Shown piece after piece: positions 19,601 to 26,972 of a stretch of 64,000 nt of DNA. The DNA comes from Variovorax fucosicus (GTDB lineage: Bacteria; Pseudomonadota; Gammaproteobacteria; Burkholderiales; Burkholderiaceae_C). Under the pieces are notes generated by a model that did not search any database, had not been told where the DNA came from, and was given only the letters and a program-made list of their open reading frames with translations. Location of the stretch: NCBI RefSeq assembly GCF_030316825.1, contig NZ_JASZYU010000001.1, positions 1,736,001 to 1,800,000 of the forward strand, given 5' to 3'. Position 1 is the first letter of the stretch. The number at the start of each line of letters is the position of its first letter. Both the position numbers and the translations under genes were made by a program.

Positions 19601-22446
19601 GAAAGCGAAGTGATGCCGGTCGAGGCCGAAGTCGACAGCGACGTCAACTGGCTGAAGTTCACCGCGTCCGTGGGATTCACGCCCGCGGCGACATTGGTAA
19701 GGACCACTGGCGTTGTTGCACCCACGCCGCCCAGCGTCACAGACGTGTGGCCTGCGTTGTCATACATGACCGCATTGGAAAGACCCGTCGACAGCGAAGC
19801 AATGCCGGTCGACGTCGAAGTCGACAACGAGGTCACGGTGCTGTTGGTCGTGCTCAGGCCCGTCGACAGGCTGGTGATGCCGCTGGTCGCCGTGCTCAAG
19901 CCCGTGGACGTCGAGGTCGACAAGCTGGCCACGGTGCTGTCGGTCGTGCTCAAGCCGGTCGAGAGCGAACTGGCCGTGGTCGAGGTCGAAGTCGACAAAG
20001 AGGCCAGGTTGCTGCCGGTGGTCGACAAACCGGTCGACAGCGATGCAATTGCACTGCCTGACGTACTCAATCCTGTTGACAGCGAAGTGATGCCCGTGGA
20101 CGTTGAAGTCGAGAGCGTCTCGATCGCCGTGTTGGTGGCAAAGAGCTGGCTGCCGTTGATCGCGTCGGTGCTGGTGCCGTTGATCCGGCCTGCTGCCACG
20201 TTGGTGATGGTGCGTTCGGCGCCCGCCGAGCCGACGCTGACGGTGCTGGCAGGTGCCGCGCCGGCGAAGGTGTAGGCGGTGCCACCGATCGTCGCGCCGG
20301 CCGTTCCCACAGCGGCCGCCGTGGTGGAGCCCGAGCCCAGTGCCACATCGCCCGCGTTGGTTGCCTGCGCGCCCGATCCGATGGCGATGGCGGAGGTCCC
20401 GCTCGCCACCGAAAGGCCTCCAACGGCAAAAGAGTCTTTCCCGGAGGCATCCGCGAAAGTACCCAGCGCGACCGCGTTGTCCCCCGAAGCGCTGGAGAAC
20501 GAGCCCACAGCCGTTGCCTGCGTGCCGCTCGCGGCCGCCGTATTGCCGATGGCCACGCTGGAGCCCCCGCTGGCGCCCGCGTTGGTCCCCAGGGCCGTGG
20601 CGTTGCCGGCCGTAGCCTGCGCACTCGAGCCAAGCGCGATCGCAGTGGTCGCGCTGGCCGTGGCCGCGCTGCCGATGGCCACGCCATCGGTGGCCGCCGC
20701 CGTGGTGCTGGCACCCACGCCAACCGCAATGGAGTTTTTGCCCGCCGCCCCGTCGTTGGCGAAGTTGGCGCCTGTCGTGCCGCCGTCGTTCACACTGACA
20801 TAGTGCGTGGCGCTGGCTGTCAGGCTGTTGATGGCGCTGTTGGTCGCGAAGAGTTGCGAGCCATTGACTGCGTCGGTGCTGGTGCCGCTGAGCTGGCCTG
20901 CCGCCACGTTGGTGATGGTGCGTTCGGCGCCCGCCGAGCCGACGCTGACGGTGCTGGCAGGTGCCGCGCCGGCGAAGGTGTAGGCTTTGCCATTGATCGT
21001 CGCGCCGGCCGTTCCCACAGCGGCCGCCGTGGTGGAGCCCGAGCCCAGCGCCACATCGCCTGCGCTGGCCGCGGCAGTAGCCCCGTCGCCGATGGCTACG
21101 TTGCCCGCAATGCCCGCTGCCCCGGCCGTGCTGCCGTTACCCAGAGCCACTGAGCCCTGGCCGATGGCCTTGTTGTTGTTACCGATGGCGACCGCGCCAT
21201 TGGCCATGTTGGCCGCAGTGGCGGTGGCCGTGCCGTCGCTGTTGGCGATGTTGTCGGCACCACCGGTGAAGGCGCCCGTACCGCTCGAAAAGCTCGGGTC
21301 ACCAATCGACACGGCACCATTGCCATAGGCGGTATTGCGCGAACCGATGGATACGGACTTGCCGCCATTAGCCTGCGCGTGCGCACCGATGGCTACAGAT
21401 TCCAGTGAGGAAGCAACTGAGTTGTCGCCGACGGCAACGGACGAAACACCAGTGGCTCTTGCGCTAACGCCAAAGGCAGCGCTATTGCCGCCAGTTGCCG
21501 TAGCCCCAGTGCCGAAGGCGGAATCGTTCCCGCCGGCTGCCCTGGCAGAAGCACCAATCGCGGTGGAGCTGACACCGCCGGCAATGGCGGTGTGGCCGAT
21601 TGCGACGCTATCCGTGTTTGCATCCACGCCGGAGCCGATCCCGACCGCATAGTTTCCGTTCACCGTTAGGGTCCTGCCAATGGCAACGGTGTCCTGGCCA
21701 ATTGCCCTAGCCTGATAGCCGAGCGCGATACCCGTCTGGCCACCCGAGTAGCTCTGATCGCCGATGGCGATGCCAGAGTTGCTGTCCACTCTCGCAAGGT
21801 GTCCGATCGCCACCGAATCGTTGAAGGCCGCAGTAGCAAAGAAACCTACCGCAACAGACTCCACGCCGAGGGCGCTGGCGTTCGACCCGACTGCCGTTGC
21901 ATTGTCCGCACTCGCCCTCGTTTGCGTACCGATGGCATTTGCGTTGATGCCGCCGCGTGCAACGGCGTTGTACCCGATGGCAAGTCCTTGCTCACTGTCA
22001 GGCATCACAGTCGCAAAGGCACCGATGGCCGTCGCACGAAATGCCTGGGCCGTAGCAACCACACCCAACGCGGTTGCACTTTCGGCAGAAGCGCCTGCCA
22101 GGCACCCGATGGCGAGGGCAGAGGCCGGGTTGGCTGCAGCTTCGCAACCGGTGGTGACGTTGGTTTGGGTTCCGCCGCCAATGACGATGCTCGACGAATC
22201 GGCCATTGCATCGCGCGGAGCAAGCACGCCACCGCCAAGGAACATGCCCGCCGCAAGCACCGTAAGGGCGAAGCGCCCCGCCCCACCCCCAGCCGAAAGC
22301 CCAAGGCCCGAACCATCGCCGAGCGCGCCACCCTCCACGACGTTCACCGAAGAGCCGGCCTTCTTGCCAGCCGCCTTCGCCGTTTCCGGGGCGGCCACGA
22401 ATGTGCCGAGCGTCGTGTTCCAAATTGATCGATATACCTTGTTCAC
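16651..22446 (-). CDS. Trimeric autotransporter adhesin with Ser/Thr-rich stalk, 1931 aa
   Basis: This second type Vc adhesin starts with GTG at 22446, preceded by GAGGAGAAGACG. It carries an extended signal peptide region (MNKVYRSIWNTTLGTFVAAP) and a hydrophobic core at about residues 58-78. YadA-head repeats fill roughly residues 85-770, separated by ITNVAAG-type necks. Residues ~770-1550 are a highly regular stalk of Ser/Thr-rich coiled-coil repeats. A second small head follows, then the YadA anchor in the last ~95 residues (from AYTDSRVNGLQTSINDVAKK). Parts of its head are almost identical at DNA level to the 3014-aa adhesin. It is followed by a BamE/OmpA-type lipoprotein and preceded on the same strand by a DUF2827 gene. 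Confidence 0.95.
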   Translation of the reverse strand: MNKVYRSIWNTTLGTFVAAPETAKAAGKKAGSSVNVVEGGALGDGSGLGLSAGGGAGRFALTVLAAGMFLGGGVLAPRDAMADSSSIVIGGGTQTNVTTGCEAAANPASALAIGCLAGASAESATALGVVATAQAFRATAIGAFATVMPDSEQGLAIGYNAVARGGINANAIGTQTRASADNATAVGSNASALGVESVAVGFFATAAFNDSVAIGHLARVDSNSGIAIGDQSYSGGQTGIALGYQARAIGQDTVAIGRTLTVNGNYAVGIGSGVDANTDSVAIGHTAIAGGVSSTAIGASARAAGGNDSAFGTGATATGGNSAAFGVSARATGVSSVAVGDNSVASSLESVAIGAHAQANGGKSVSIGSRNTAYGNGAVSIGDPSFSSGTGAFTGGADNIANSDGTATATAANMANGAVAIGNNNKAIGQGSVALGNGSTAGAAGIAGNVAIGDGATAAASAGDVALGSGSTTAAAVGTAGATINGKAYTFAGAAPASTVSVGSAGAERTITNVAAGQLSGTSTDAVNGSQLFATNSAINSLTASATHYVSVNDGGTTGANFANDGAAGKNSIAVGVGASTTAAATDGVAIGSAATASATTAIALGSSAQATAGNATALGTNAGASGGSSVAIGNTAAASGTQATAVGSFSSASGDNAVALGTFADASGKDSFAVGGLSVASGTSAIAIGSGAQATNAGDVALGSGSTTAAAVGTAGATIGGTAYTFAGAAPASTVSVGSAGAERTITNVAAGRINGTSTDAINGSQLFATNTAIETLSTSTSTGITSLSTGLSTSGSAIASLSTGLSTTGSNLASLSTSTSTTASSLSTGLSTTDSTVASLSTSTSTGLSTATSGITSLSTGLSTTNSTVTSLSTSTSTGIASLSTGLSNAVMYDNAGHTSVTLGGVGATTPVVLTNVAAGVNPTDAVNFSQLTSLSTSASTGITSLSTGLSTTDSTVASLSTTVSSSTSGLSSLSTALSTTDSTVASLSTSTSTGLSTATSGIASLSTGLSTTDSTVASLSTSTSTGLSTATSSIASLSTSTSTGISSLSTGLSTTDSTVASLSTSTSTGLSTATSGIASLSTSTSTGIASLSTSLSTTDSTVASLSTSTSTGLSTATSSVASLSTSTSTGISSLSTGLSTTDSTVASLSTSTSTGLSTTTSGIASLSTGLSTTDSTVASLSTSTSTGIGSLSTGLSTTDSTVASLSTSTSTGLSTTTSGIASLSTGLSTTDSTVASLSTSTSTGISSLSTGLSTATSGIASLSTGLSTTDSTVASLSTSTSTGINSLSTGLSTATSGVASLSTGLSTTDSTVASLSTSTSTGLSTATSGIASLSTGLSTTDSTVASLSTSTSTGLSTATSGIASLSTGLSTTDSTVASLSTSTSTGLSTATSGIASLSTGLSTTDSTVASLSTSTSTGISSLSTGLSTTDSNLASLSTSTSTGISSLSTGLSTTDSTVASLSTSTSTGLSTATSGIASLSTGLSTTDSNLASLSTSTSTGLSTATSGIASLSTGLTSLSTSTSTGISSLSTGVASLSTGLSTTNSNLDSVGTGAAAALGGGASYNPTTGTWTAPSYTINNANGTVSTVNNVGDALTGVYTQGTRYFHANSTLPDSIASGANSVAIGPNAVASGDSAIAVGLGAQATGTNAVAIGTGALATGSVALGASSRAGGGGTAVGDFADAGGTPLSAAPTISRGTAIGYGAIVQQTGGVALGTGSVANRAAGTVTEAYTGVSVNAQAAVSVGSAGNERQITNVAGGTQATDAVNLRQLQAASAASVQYATNPDGSVNYNQVTLGNGQAPNGTVISNVAPGVKGTDAVNVNQLNSGVAAATAYTDSRVNGLQTSINDVAKKSYAGVASAMAMESAPYIPGKLTYAAGLGYYQSQSAVGVSLRRTSDNGRWSVTGGASVSPAGGVAVRAGISGVWD
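17790..20130 (-). repeat. Tandem coding repeats of the Ser/Thr coiled-coil stalk
   Basis: About 2.3 kb of the 1931-aa adhesin is built from three interchangeable units: SLSTGLSTTDSTVA (14 residues), SLSTSTSTGIS (11) and LSTATSGIA-type extensions that add 7. Unit lengths are thus multiples of 7 and 11, matching heptad and hendecad coiled-coil periods. More than half of the residues are Ser or Thr. One short interruption around 19640-19790 carries a neck-like TNVAAGVNPTDAVNFSQL motif. Such DNA is prone to slippage, so repeat number may vary between isolates. Confidence 0.9.
20144..20605 (-). repeat. Adhesin head segment near-identical to 6173-6634
   Basis: This is the partner of the block in the 3014-aa adhesin. 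The segment from about 20520 to 20730 also matches 6880-7090 of that gene, and 20900-21060 repeats part of the same neck/head unit, giving a mosaic pattern. Confidence 0.85.
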
Positions 22447-22751
22447 CGTCTTCTCCTCTTGGGCTGTACCGTTAATCGGAGCGCCGGTGAACGCGTTTTC
22501 GCGCCTTCCCCATTGCCCACATCGCGCAACAAAAATGTCGGCATCATTGATGCGCGTAACACTTCGTCGACAGACGGAGCGGATGGTGAAGGGGCCCTCT
22601 CGGCGAGTGAGGAATTCGCGAGAATTGATCAGATTTGGACCGCAACAAGGGCCCTGAAGGCGGCACTACTTCACAGATTTCTCCCAGAAGCTGTGGTGCC
22701 TGTGCGCTGCGGGCTGGCCAGGAACTGGCCGCGCAGCGCTGATCTGTTTTC
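22447..22751 (-). promoter_or_regulatory. Upstream region of the 1931-aa adhesin
   Basis: These 305 bp separate the DUF2827 gene end (22752) and the adhesin start on the same strand. I see no gene. A long hairpin lies at 22704-22739: arms GCGCTGCG/CGCAGCGC outside and GGCCAG/CTGGCC inside, with an internal bulge. It has no T-run on the minus side, so it is not a classic terminator; it may attenuate or stabilise the transcript. At 22617-22638 there is a GCGAGAATTG...TCAGA motif also found upstream of the degenerate receiver gene (32818-32841). Confidence 0.5.
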
Positions 22752-23888
22752 CTATAGCGCGGTGCGCTGCATCAGGCCGAGCAACAGGGTGTTGTAAGCC
22801 TCGGTGGCTGCGGCGTTGCCGGGGAGGTAGCGGCCGATCAGGCCGCGCTGGCGCTCCCGGTAGGCCTCGGCCTGGGCGTCGTGCGTGTCGATGGCCTCGA
22901 GCAGGCGGGCGCTGCCGCCGGCCACGTCGTTCCCCGGGTAGTAGTAGCCAAGATCCGCGCACAGGTGCGCGTTGTGTACCAGCGCATAGCCCTGCCAGCA
23001 GGTTTCCAGATAGAAGTAGTTGAGCGGGTTCTCCCACTGGTGCGAGACCACGATGTCGGTGTTCTGCGCCAGGAAGACGGGCGTTTCGTGCCGGCCGAGA
23101 AACACCGCCTTGTGGTCGCGGATGAGGTCGAGCTGGTTCATCAGCGTGATGAACTCCATGCTCTCCTTGGCGGGCCGTTCAGCGTTGGTAACCTGCAGCT
23201 GAGCGATGGCTTCAGGCCGCGTGCGGTAGGCCAACTCGGCAATGAAGACCGGGTAGAGGCAGAACTTGACGACGTTGATGTTGGGCTCCATCACGCTGAG
23301 CCGGCGGGGGCCGGCGTGCGGGTGGTAGATGCCGGCATGGGGCAGGTCGCGCGTGCGTTCGTCCAGAAACACCGGGCTCCAGACGAAAGGCACGGGGCGC
23401 GCCTCGGCCCGGCGCAGCACTTCGAAGTAGGGTTGGCTGATATTTGCCACCTGCGGAACCATCCAGATGTCGTCGTAGCGCCGGTTCACGAACAGGTTCT
23501 GCCCCCAGAGCGGCTTGTTGAACAGCATGGACTCCATGGCGCTCACGTATTCGCAGCCGCAGCAGTAAGACACGAGCCGCGTGCCGCGGCGCTTGAGATA
23601 GTCGGTCTGCTCCGGGCCGATCTGGCCGCCAAGCTCGATGAGAACGTCGACGCTGTCCTTGGCGCTCTCGAAAGGAACCGTGGGCCAGCGTGTCTGGTCC
23701 CAGGGCAGGGCCGGCGTGATCGGGATGGCCGTGGTGTTGACCAGTACCACCGAGGCCACGGCCGGGCAGTGCTTCAGGGCTTCCGCCAGGAACACGGCGT
23801 TTTGCTTGATGCCGTTGTTCCAGAGGGTTTCGGCTTCGTGGTGCAGGCCGATGGTGATTCCTACTCGGAGGCTTGTATTAGTCGCCAT
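22752..23888 (-). CDS. DUF2827 protein, candidate glycosyltransferase (copy 1)
   Basis: The 378-aa soluble protein has no signal peptide or membrane segment. It shares with the two neighbours at 24041-26340 a set of spaced motifs: W.NG..QN..FL near residue 25, YDDIW..P, WSP.FL, MEPNINVVK, a KAVFLGRHE segment, VVSHQWENPLNYFY and a C-terminal ALVHN...GYYYPGND...G. These match the family of unknown function DUF2827. The C-terminal pattern (a conserved acidic/His stretch, then LVHN and a glycine-rich turn) resembles the nucleotide-sugar half of GT-B glycosyltransferases, which is my inference. It lies directly upstream of the Ser/Thr-rich adhesin on the same strand and may be co-transcribed with it. 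Confidence 0.8.
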   Translation of the reverse strand: MATNTSLRVGITIGLHHEAETLWNNGIKQNAVFLAEALKHCPAVASVVLVNTTAIPITPALPWDQTRWPTVPFESAKDSVDVLIELGGQIGPEQTDYLKRRGTRLVSYCCGCEYVSAMESMLFNKPLWGQNLFVNRRYDDIWMVPQVANISQPYFEVLRRAEARPVPFVWSPVFLDERTRDLPHAGIYHPHAGPRRLSVMEPNINVVKFCLYPVFIAELAYRTRPEAIAQLQVTNAERPAKESMEFITLMNQLDLIRDHKAVFLGRHETPVFLAQNTDIVVSHQWENPLNYFYLETCWQGYALVHNAHLCADLGYYYPGNDVAGGSARLLEAIDTHDAQAEAYRERQRGLIGRYLPGNAAATEAYNTLLLGLMQRTAL

Positions 23889-24040
23889 TGCCTTGATTGT
23901 TAAAAATAGTTAAACGTCGCAATGATTTTGGTCGCCCGCATCATAGGGTGTGGCCGCCCGCATCGATGGAAAGCAAAAGAAGGAAATAAGCCACAGCATC
24001 GGCCGCGGCCGGGTCGTTTTTTTTGGTACACCTTGAGCCC
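23889..24040. promoter_or_regulatory. Divergent promoter region between DUF2827 genes
   Basis: These 152 bp lie between the start codons of DUF2827 copies 1 (minus) and 2 (plus). The part next to copy 1 is AT-rich (around ATTGTTAAAAATAGTTAAAC). Expression of all three copies is presumably driven from here, but no sure -35/-10 pair was found. Confidence 0.45.
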
Positions 24041-25192
24041 ATGCGAATTGGTATTTCAATCCTTACTCACGCCGAGCAGAACATCTGGGAAAACGGGATG
24101 GGGCAGAACGTCCTGTTTCTGGCCCGGCTGCTGCAACGCATCGAGTTCGTCGAATCGGTAACGCTGATCGATGCCGGCGACCAGCCGAACATGCCGCCTC
24201 AGGTGGATCTGGCCGCCATGGGCCTGGCCTTCGGGCGGGCACACGAGCTGACCGATGCGCTGGACGTGGTCATCGAGATGGCGGGCGCGCTCGATGTGCA
24301 ATGGCTCTCTTACTTCCGCGCGCGCGGCGGCCGCGTCGTTTTTCATTGCGTGGGCCAGCCTTTCGTGGCGCTGGCCGAGCCGATCGTGTTCACCGGCAAG
24401 GGCCACTTCAGCAAGCCCGACCGCTGCGACGAGGTGTGGCTGCTGCCCAAGGACGCGGTGTTCACGCCCATGATGCGCACCCTGCACCGCCGCCCGGTGT
24501 TCGAGGTGCCTTACCTGTGGTCGCCGTATTTCCTGGCCCAGCGCGCCGCGGAGGTCGAGGCCGCGGGCCATCGTTTCGGCTACACGCGACGCACGGCGGA
24601 GCAGCCGGGCTTCCGCGTGGCGATCTTCGAGCCCAACATCTCGGTGGTGAAGTCGAGCAGCGTGCCCATGCTGATCTGCGACGGAGCCTACCGCGCCAAC
24701 CCGGCCGCCGTCACCTCCATGCAGGTGCTCAACACCCTGCACATCAAGGATCACCCGACCATGCTCTACCTGGCGAACTCGCTCGACATCGTGCGCCAGC
24801 ACAAGGCGGTGTTCCATGGCCGGCACGACTTCGCGGGCTTCATGGTGCAGTTCGCCGACGCGGTGGTGTCGCACCAGTGGCAGAACGACCAGAACTACAG
24901 CTACCTCGATGCGCTCTACGGCAACTACCCGCTGGTGCACAACTCGCCCTGGCTGCGCGATGCGGGCTACTACTACCCCGACTTCGACATCGCCGCGGGC
25001 GCGGCGCAGTTGCTGCAAGCCGTGCGCGACCACGACCAGCAGCAGGGCGACTACCGCGCCCGCTCCTTGCGGGTTCTGGAGTCGGTCGACCCGCTCAACC
25101 CCGCGAACGTCGACGGCTATGCGCAGCGCCTGCTGCACCTGGTGGGTGGCAATGCCGCATTCCGGGCCGACGGCATGAGGGCGGCCGCATGA
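24041..25192 (+). CDS. DUF2827 protein, candidate glycosyltransferase (copy 2)
   Basis: This is a 383-aa cytoplasmic protein. ATG at 24041 was chosen because MRIGISI forms the first beta strand seen in all three copies. Shared motifs include IWENGMGQNVLFLARLL, a WLLPKD/YLWSPYFL region, FEPNISVVK, KAVFHGRHD, VVSHQWQNDQNYSY and LVHNSPWLRDAGYYYPDFD. The stop overlaps the next start in an ATGA arrangement, showing translational coupling to copy 3. It is divergent from copy 1. Function is unproven; a GT-B-like transferase acting on the nearby adhesins is an inference from motif layout and context. Confidence 0.82.
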   Translation: MRIGISILTHAEQNIWENGMGQNVLFLARLLQRIEFVESVTLIDAGDQPNMPPQVDLAAMGLAFGRAHELTDALDVVIEMAGALDVQWLSYFRARGGRVVFHCVGQPFVALAEPIVFTGKGHFSKPDRCDEVWLLPKDAVFTPMMRTLHRRPVFEVPYLWSPYFLAQRAAEVEAAGHRFGYTRRTAEQPGFRVAIFEPNISVVKSSSVPMLICDGAYRANPAAVTSMQVLNTLHIKDHPTMLYLANSLDIVRQHKAVFHGRHDFAGFMVQFADAVVSHQWQNDQNYSYLDALYGNYPLVHNSPWLRDAGYYYPDFDIAAGAAQLLQAVRDHDQQQGDYRARSLRVLESVDPLNPANVDGYAQRLLHLVGGNAAFRADGMRAAA

Positions 25193-26340
25193 GCGGAGCG
25201 CAACAGAAAAAGACCGCCATGCCGGTGAAGCTGAAGGTCGGCGTTTCCATCTTCATCCGCAAGGGCGAGCAGAGCCTCTGGGAAAACGGCGTGTACCAGA
25301 ACTGCCTGTTCCTCGTGATGCTGCTGCTGCGTTCGCCGCGCGTGGAAAGCGCCGTGCTGGTGGCCGGCGGCGGCGACGGCGGCCCTGCAGATGCCACCAA
25401 CTTTCTCGCCGATTCGCCTGTGCCCGTCATCGACATGGCCACGGCCGCGCAAGAACTCGACCTCATGATCGAGATGAGCGCCCAGCTGGCCATGCCGTGG
25501 TCCGTGGCGTTCCGCGAGCGCGGCGGCAAGATCGTTTCGATGCGCGTGGGCAACGACTACGTGATCGACATCGAGCGCATGATCTTCGACAAGCCGAACG
25601 GCCTGCTGATCTCGGGCGCACCTTACGACGAGGTCTGGACGATCCCCGAGTACGAGGTGTCGTGCAAGCCCTACTTCGAGAGCACCTTCCGCGCGCCGGT
25701 GCGGCTCATGCCGCACCTCTGGAGCCCTATGGTGCTGGAGCGCGCGATGGCCCGCGCGCCGCAGAGCCCGCCCTTTGCCTACGAGCCCGGCCGCAAGCAG
25801 TGGCGCGTAGCCATCTTCGAGCCCAACATCTGCATGGTGAAGACCAGCTTCATCCCGATGCTCGGCTGCGAGGCGGCGCACCGCGCGCAGCCCCGGCTGA
25901 TCGAGAAGGTTTGGGTCTACAACAGCTTCCACCTGAAGGACAAGCCGCTGTTCATTGGCTTCGCCCAGAGCCTGGATATCGTGCAGCACGGGCTGGCCAC
26001 CTTCGAGGGGCGCTTTCCGATGTACCAGGTGATGCCGGGCAGGATCGACGCCGTGTTCGCGCACCATTGGGAGAACGCGCAGAACTATCTCTACTACGAG
26101 GCCTTGTACGGCGGCTACGCGCTGATCCACAACTCGCACCTCATCGGCGACTGCGGCTACCGCTACCACGGCTTCGACTGCGAGGACGGTGGCCGCGCCC
26201 TGCAGCGCGCCCTTGCCGAGCACGATGCCAACCTGCCGGCCTACCGCGAGCGCGCTCGCCGCTTCATCGCCACGCTCGACCCCGAGGGCGAGGACAACGT
26301 GCGCGCCTACACCGCCACCATCGAAAACCTTTACGCATAA
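25189..26340 (+). CDS. DUF2827 protein, candidate glycosyltransferase (copy 3)
   Basis: The 383-aa protein starts within the stop codon of copy 2 (ATGA). It carries the family motifs SLWENGVYQNCLFLVMLLL, YDEVWTIPE, LWSPMVLE, FEPNICMVK, FAHHWENAQNYLYYEALYGG and ALIHNSHLIGDCGYRYHGFD. The usual VSHQWEN reads AHHWEN here, but the His and Trp-Glu-Asn core is kept. The three copies are divergent in sequence, suggesting different substrates or a sequential pathway rather than recent duplication. The gene for an exported accessory protein follows after 8 bp, so the operon is copy 2-copy 3-accessory protein. Confidence 0.82.
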   Translation: MSGAQQKKTAMPVKLKVGVSIFIRKGEQSLWENGVYQNCLFLVMLLLRSPRVESAVLVAGGGDGGPADATNFLADSPVPVIDMATAAQELDLMIEMSAQLAMPWSVAFRERGGKIVSMRVGNDYVIDIERMIFDKPNGLLISGAPYDEVWTIPEYEVSCKPYFESTFRAPVRLMPHLWSPMVLERAMARAPQSPPFAYEPGRKQWRVAIFEPNICMVKTSFIPMLGCEAAHRAQPRLIEKVWVYNSFHLKDKPLFIGFAQSLDIVQHGLATFEGRFPMYQVMPGRIDAVFAHHWENAQNYLYYEALYGGYALIHNSHLIGDCGYRYHGFDCEDGGRALQRALAEHDANLPAYRERARRFIATLDPEGEDNVRAYTATIENLYA

Positions 26341-26348
26341 GTACCGGG

Positions 26349-26963
26349 ATGAGGCCGGCCCAACGATTTCCTCGCATGCTGACCGCTGCCCTCGCATGGG
26401 CAGCCGCCGGCACAGCACTCGCCCAGGGCGTGCTGGTTCCCCAGGCACCCCCCGCGGCGCCGCAGGACACGCTGACGCGCGCCGCCACCAGCGTGGGCAT
26501 CAAGCGCTGCCTCCCCGCCATCACGCGGCTTTCCACGCTGACCGTGCAGGGTGCCCGCAGCCACGACGTGCTGCTCGACTGGGATCGCAAGCGCCCCGAT
26601 GCCGGGCCGACGTTCGCGTTGGTCGGCATGGAGTTTCCGAACGCCGGCGTGGCTGCGTCGATCACCGCCATTCCCGACGACAGCGGCGCCTGCACCGTGT
26701 CGGCCGAGCGCATTTCGGTCGCGCCCTTTACGTGTGCGAGCGTCGGCCAGCAGGAGCTGGCGAACTACAAGATGACGCGGCTGCTGCCCAACTACGCGGT
26801 CTATACCGATGAGAAGGAGCCGACCTCGTCGGTCTCGCTGATCGATTCGCCGCCGGGCTGCCTGATCATCCGGCGCTATGTCGAATATGGCTGGCAGAAC
26901 GCCGCTGCCGGGCCGGGCGTGGCGCCTGTTGGTGCGACGGGGCAGCTGCCGAAGAAGCGATAG
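26349..26963 (+). CDS. Exported accessory protein of the adhesin region (type A)
   Basis: The 204-aa protein has an N-terminal signal peptide ending around ALAQG and no membrane segment after it. I do not recognise a named family. It shares with the protein at 37833-38369 the pattern LTRAATSVGIKRCLPAI...G..SH..LL (there LDQLARTAGVQKCAQAA...GA.HG.LL), a Cys-containing middle and a closing GCL-I-I-R segment (there GCVSIRKE). They are therefore distant paralogues, each next to an adhesin or adhesin-scar locus. The gene starts 8 bp after DUF2827 copy 3 and ends 9 bp from the convergent hydrolase gene. Periplasmic or surface location is predicted. Confidence 0.78.
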   Translation: MRPAQRFPRMLTAALAWAAAGTALAQGVLVPQAPPAAPQDTLTRAATSVGIKRCLPAITRLSTLTVQGARSHDVLLDWDRKRPDAGPTFALVGMEFPNAGVAASITAIPDDSGACTVSAERISVAPFTCASVGQQELANYKMTRLLPNYAVYTDEKEPTSSVSLIDSPPGCLIIRRYVEYGWQNAAAGPGVAPVGATGQLPKKR

Positions 26964-26972
26964 GCGAGACAG

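Noticed and set aside
17801-20275. 824-aa open frame on the plus strand with VLRPVDRLAMPL-type repeats
   Set aside because: It is the mirror of the Ser/Thr stalk repeats. Its apparent regularity is produced by the repeat in the true gene on the other strand.
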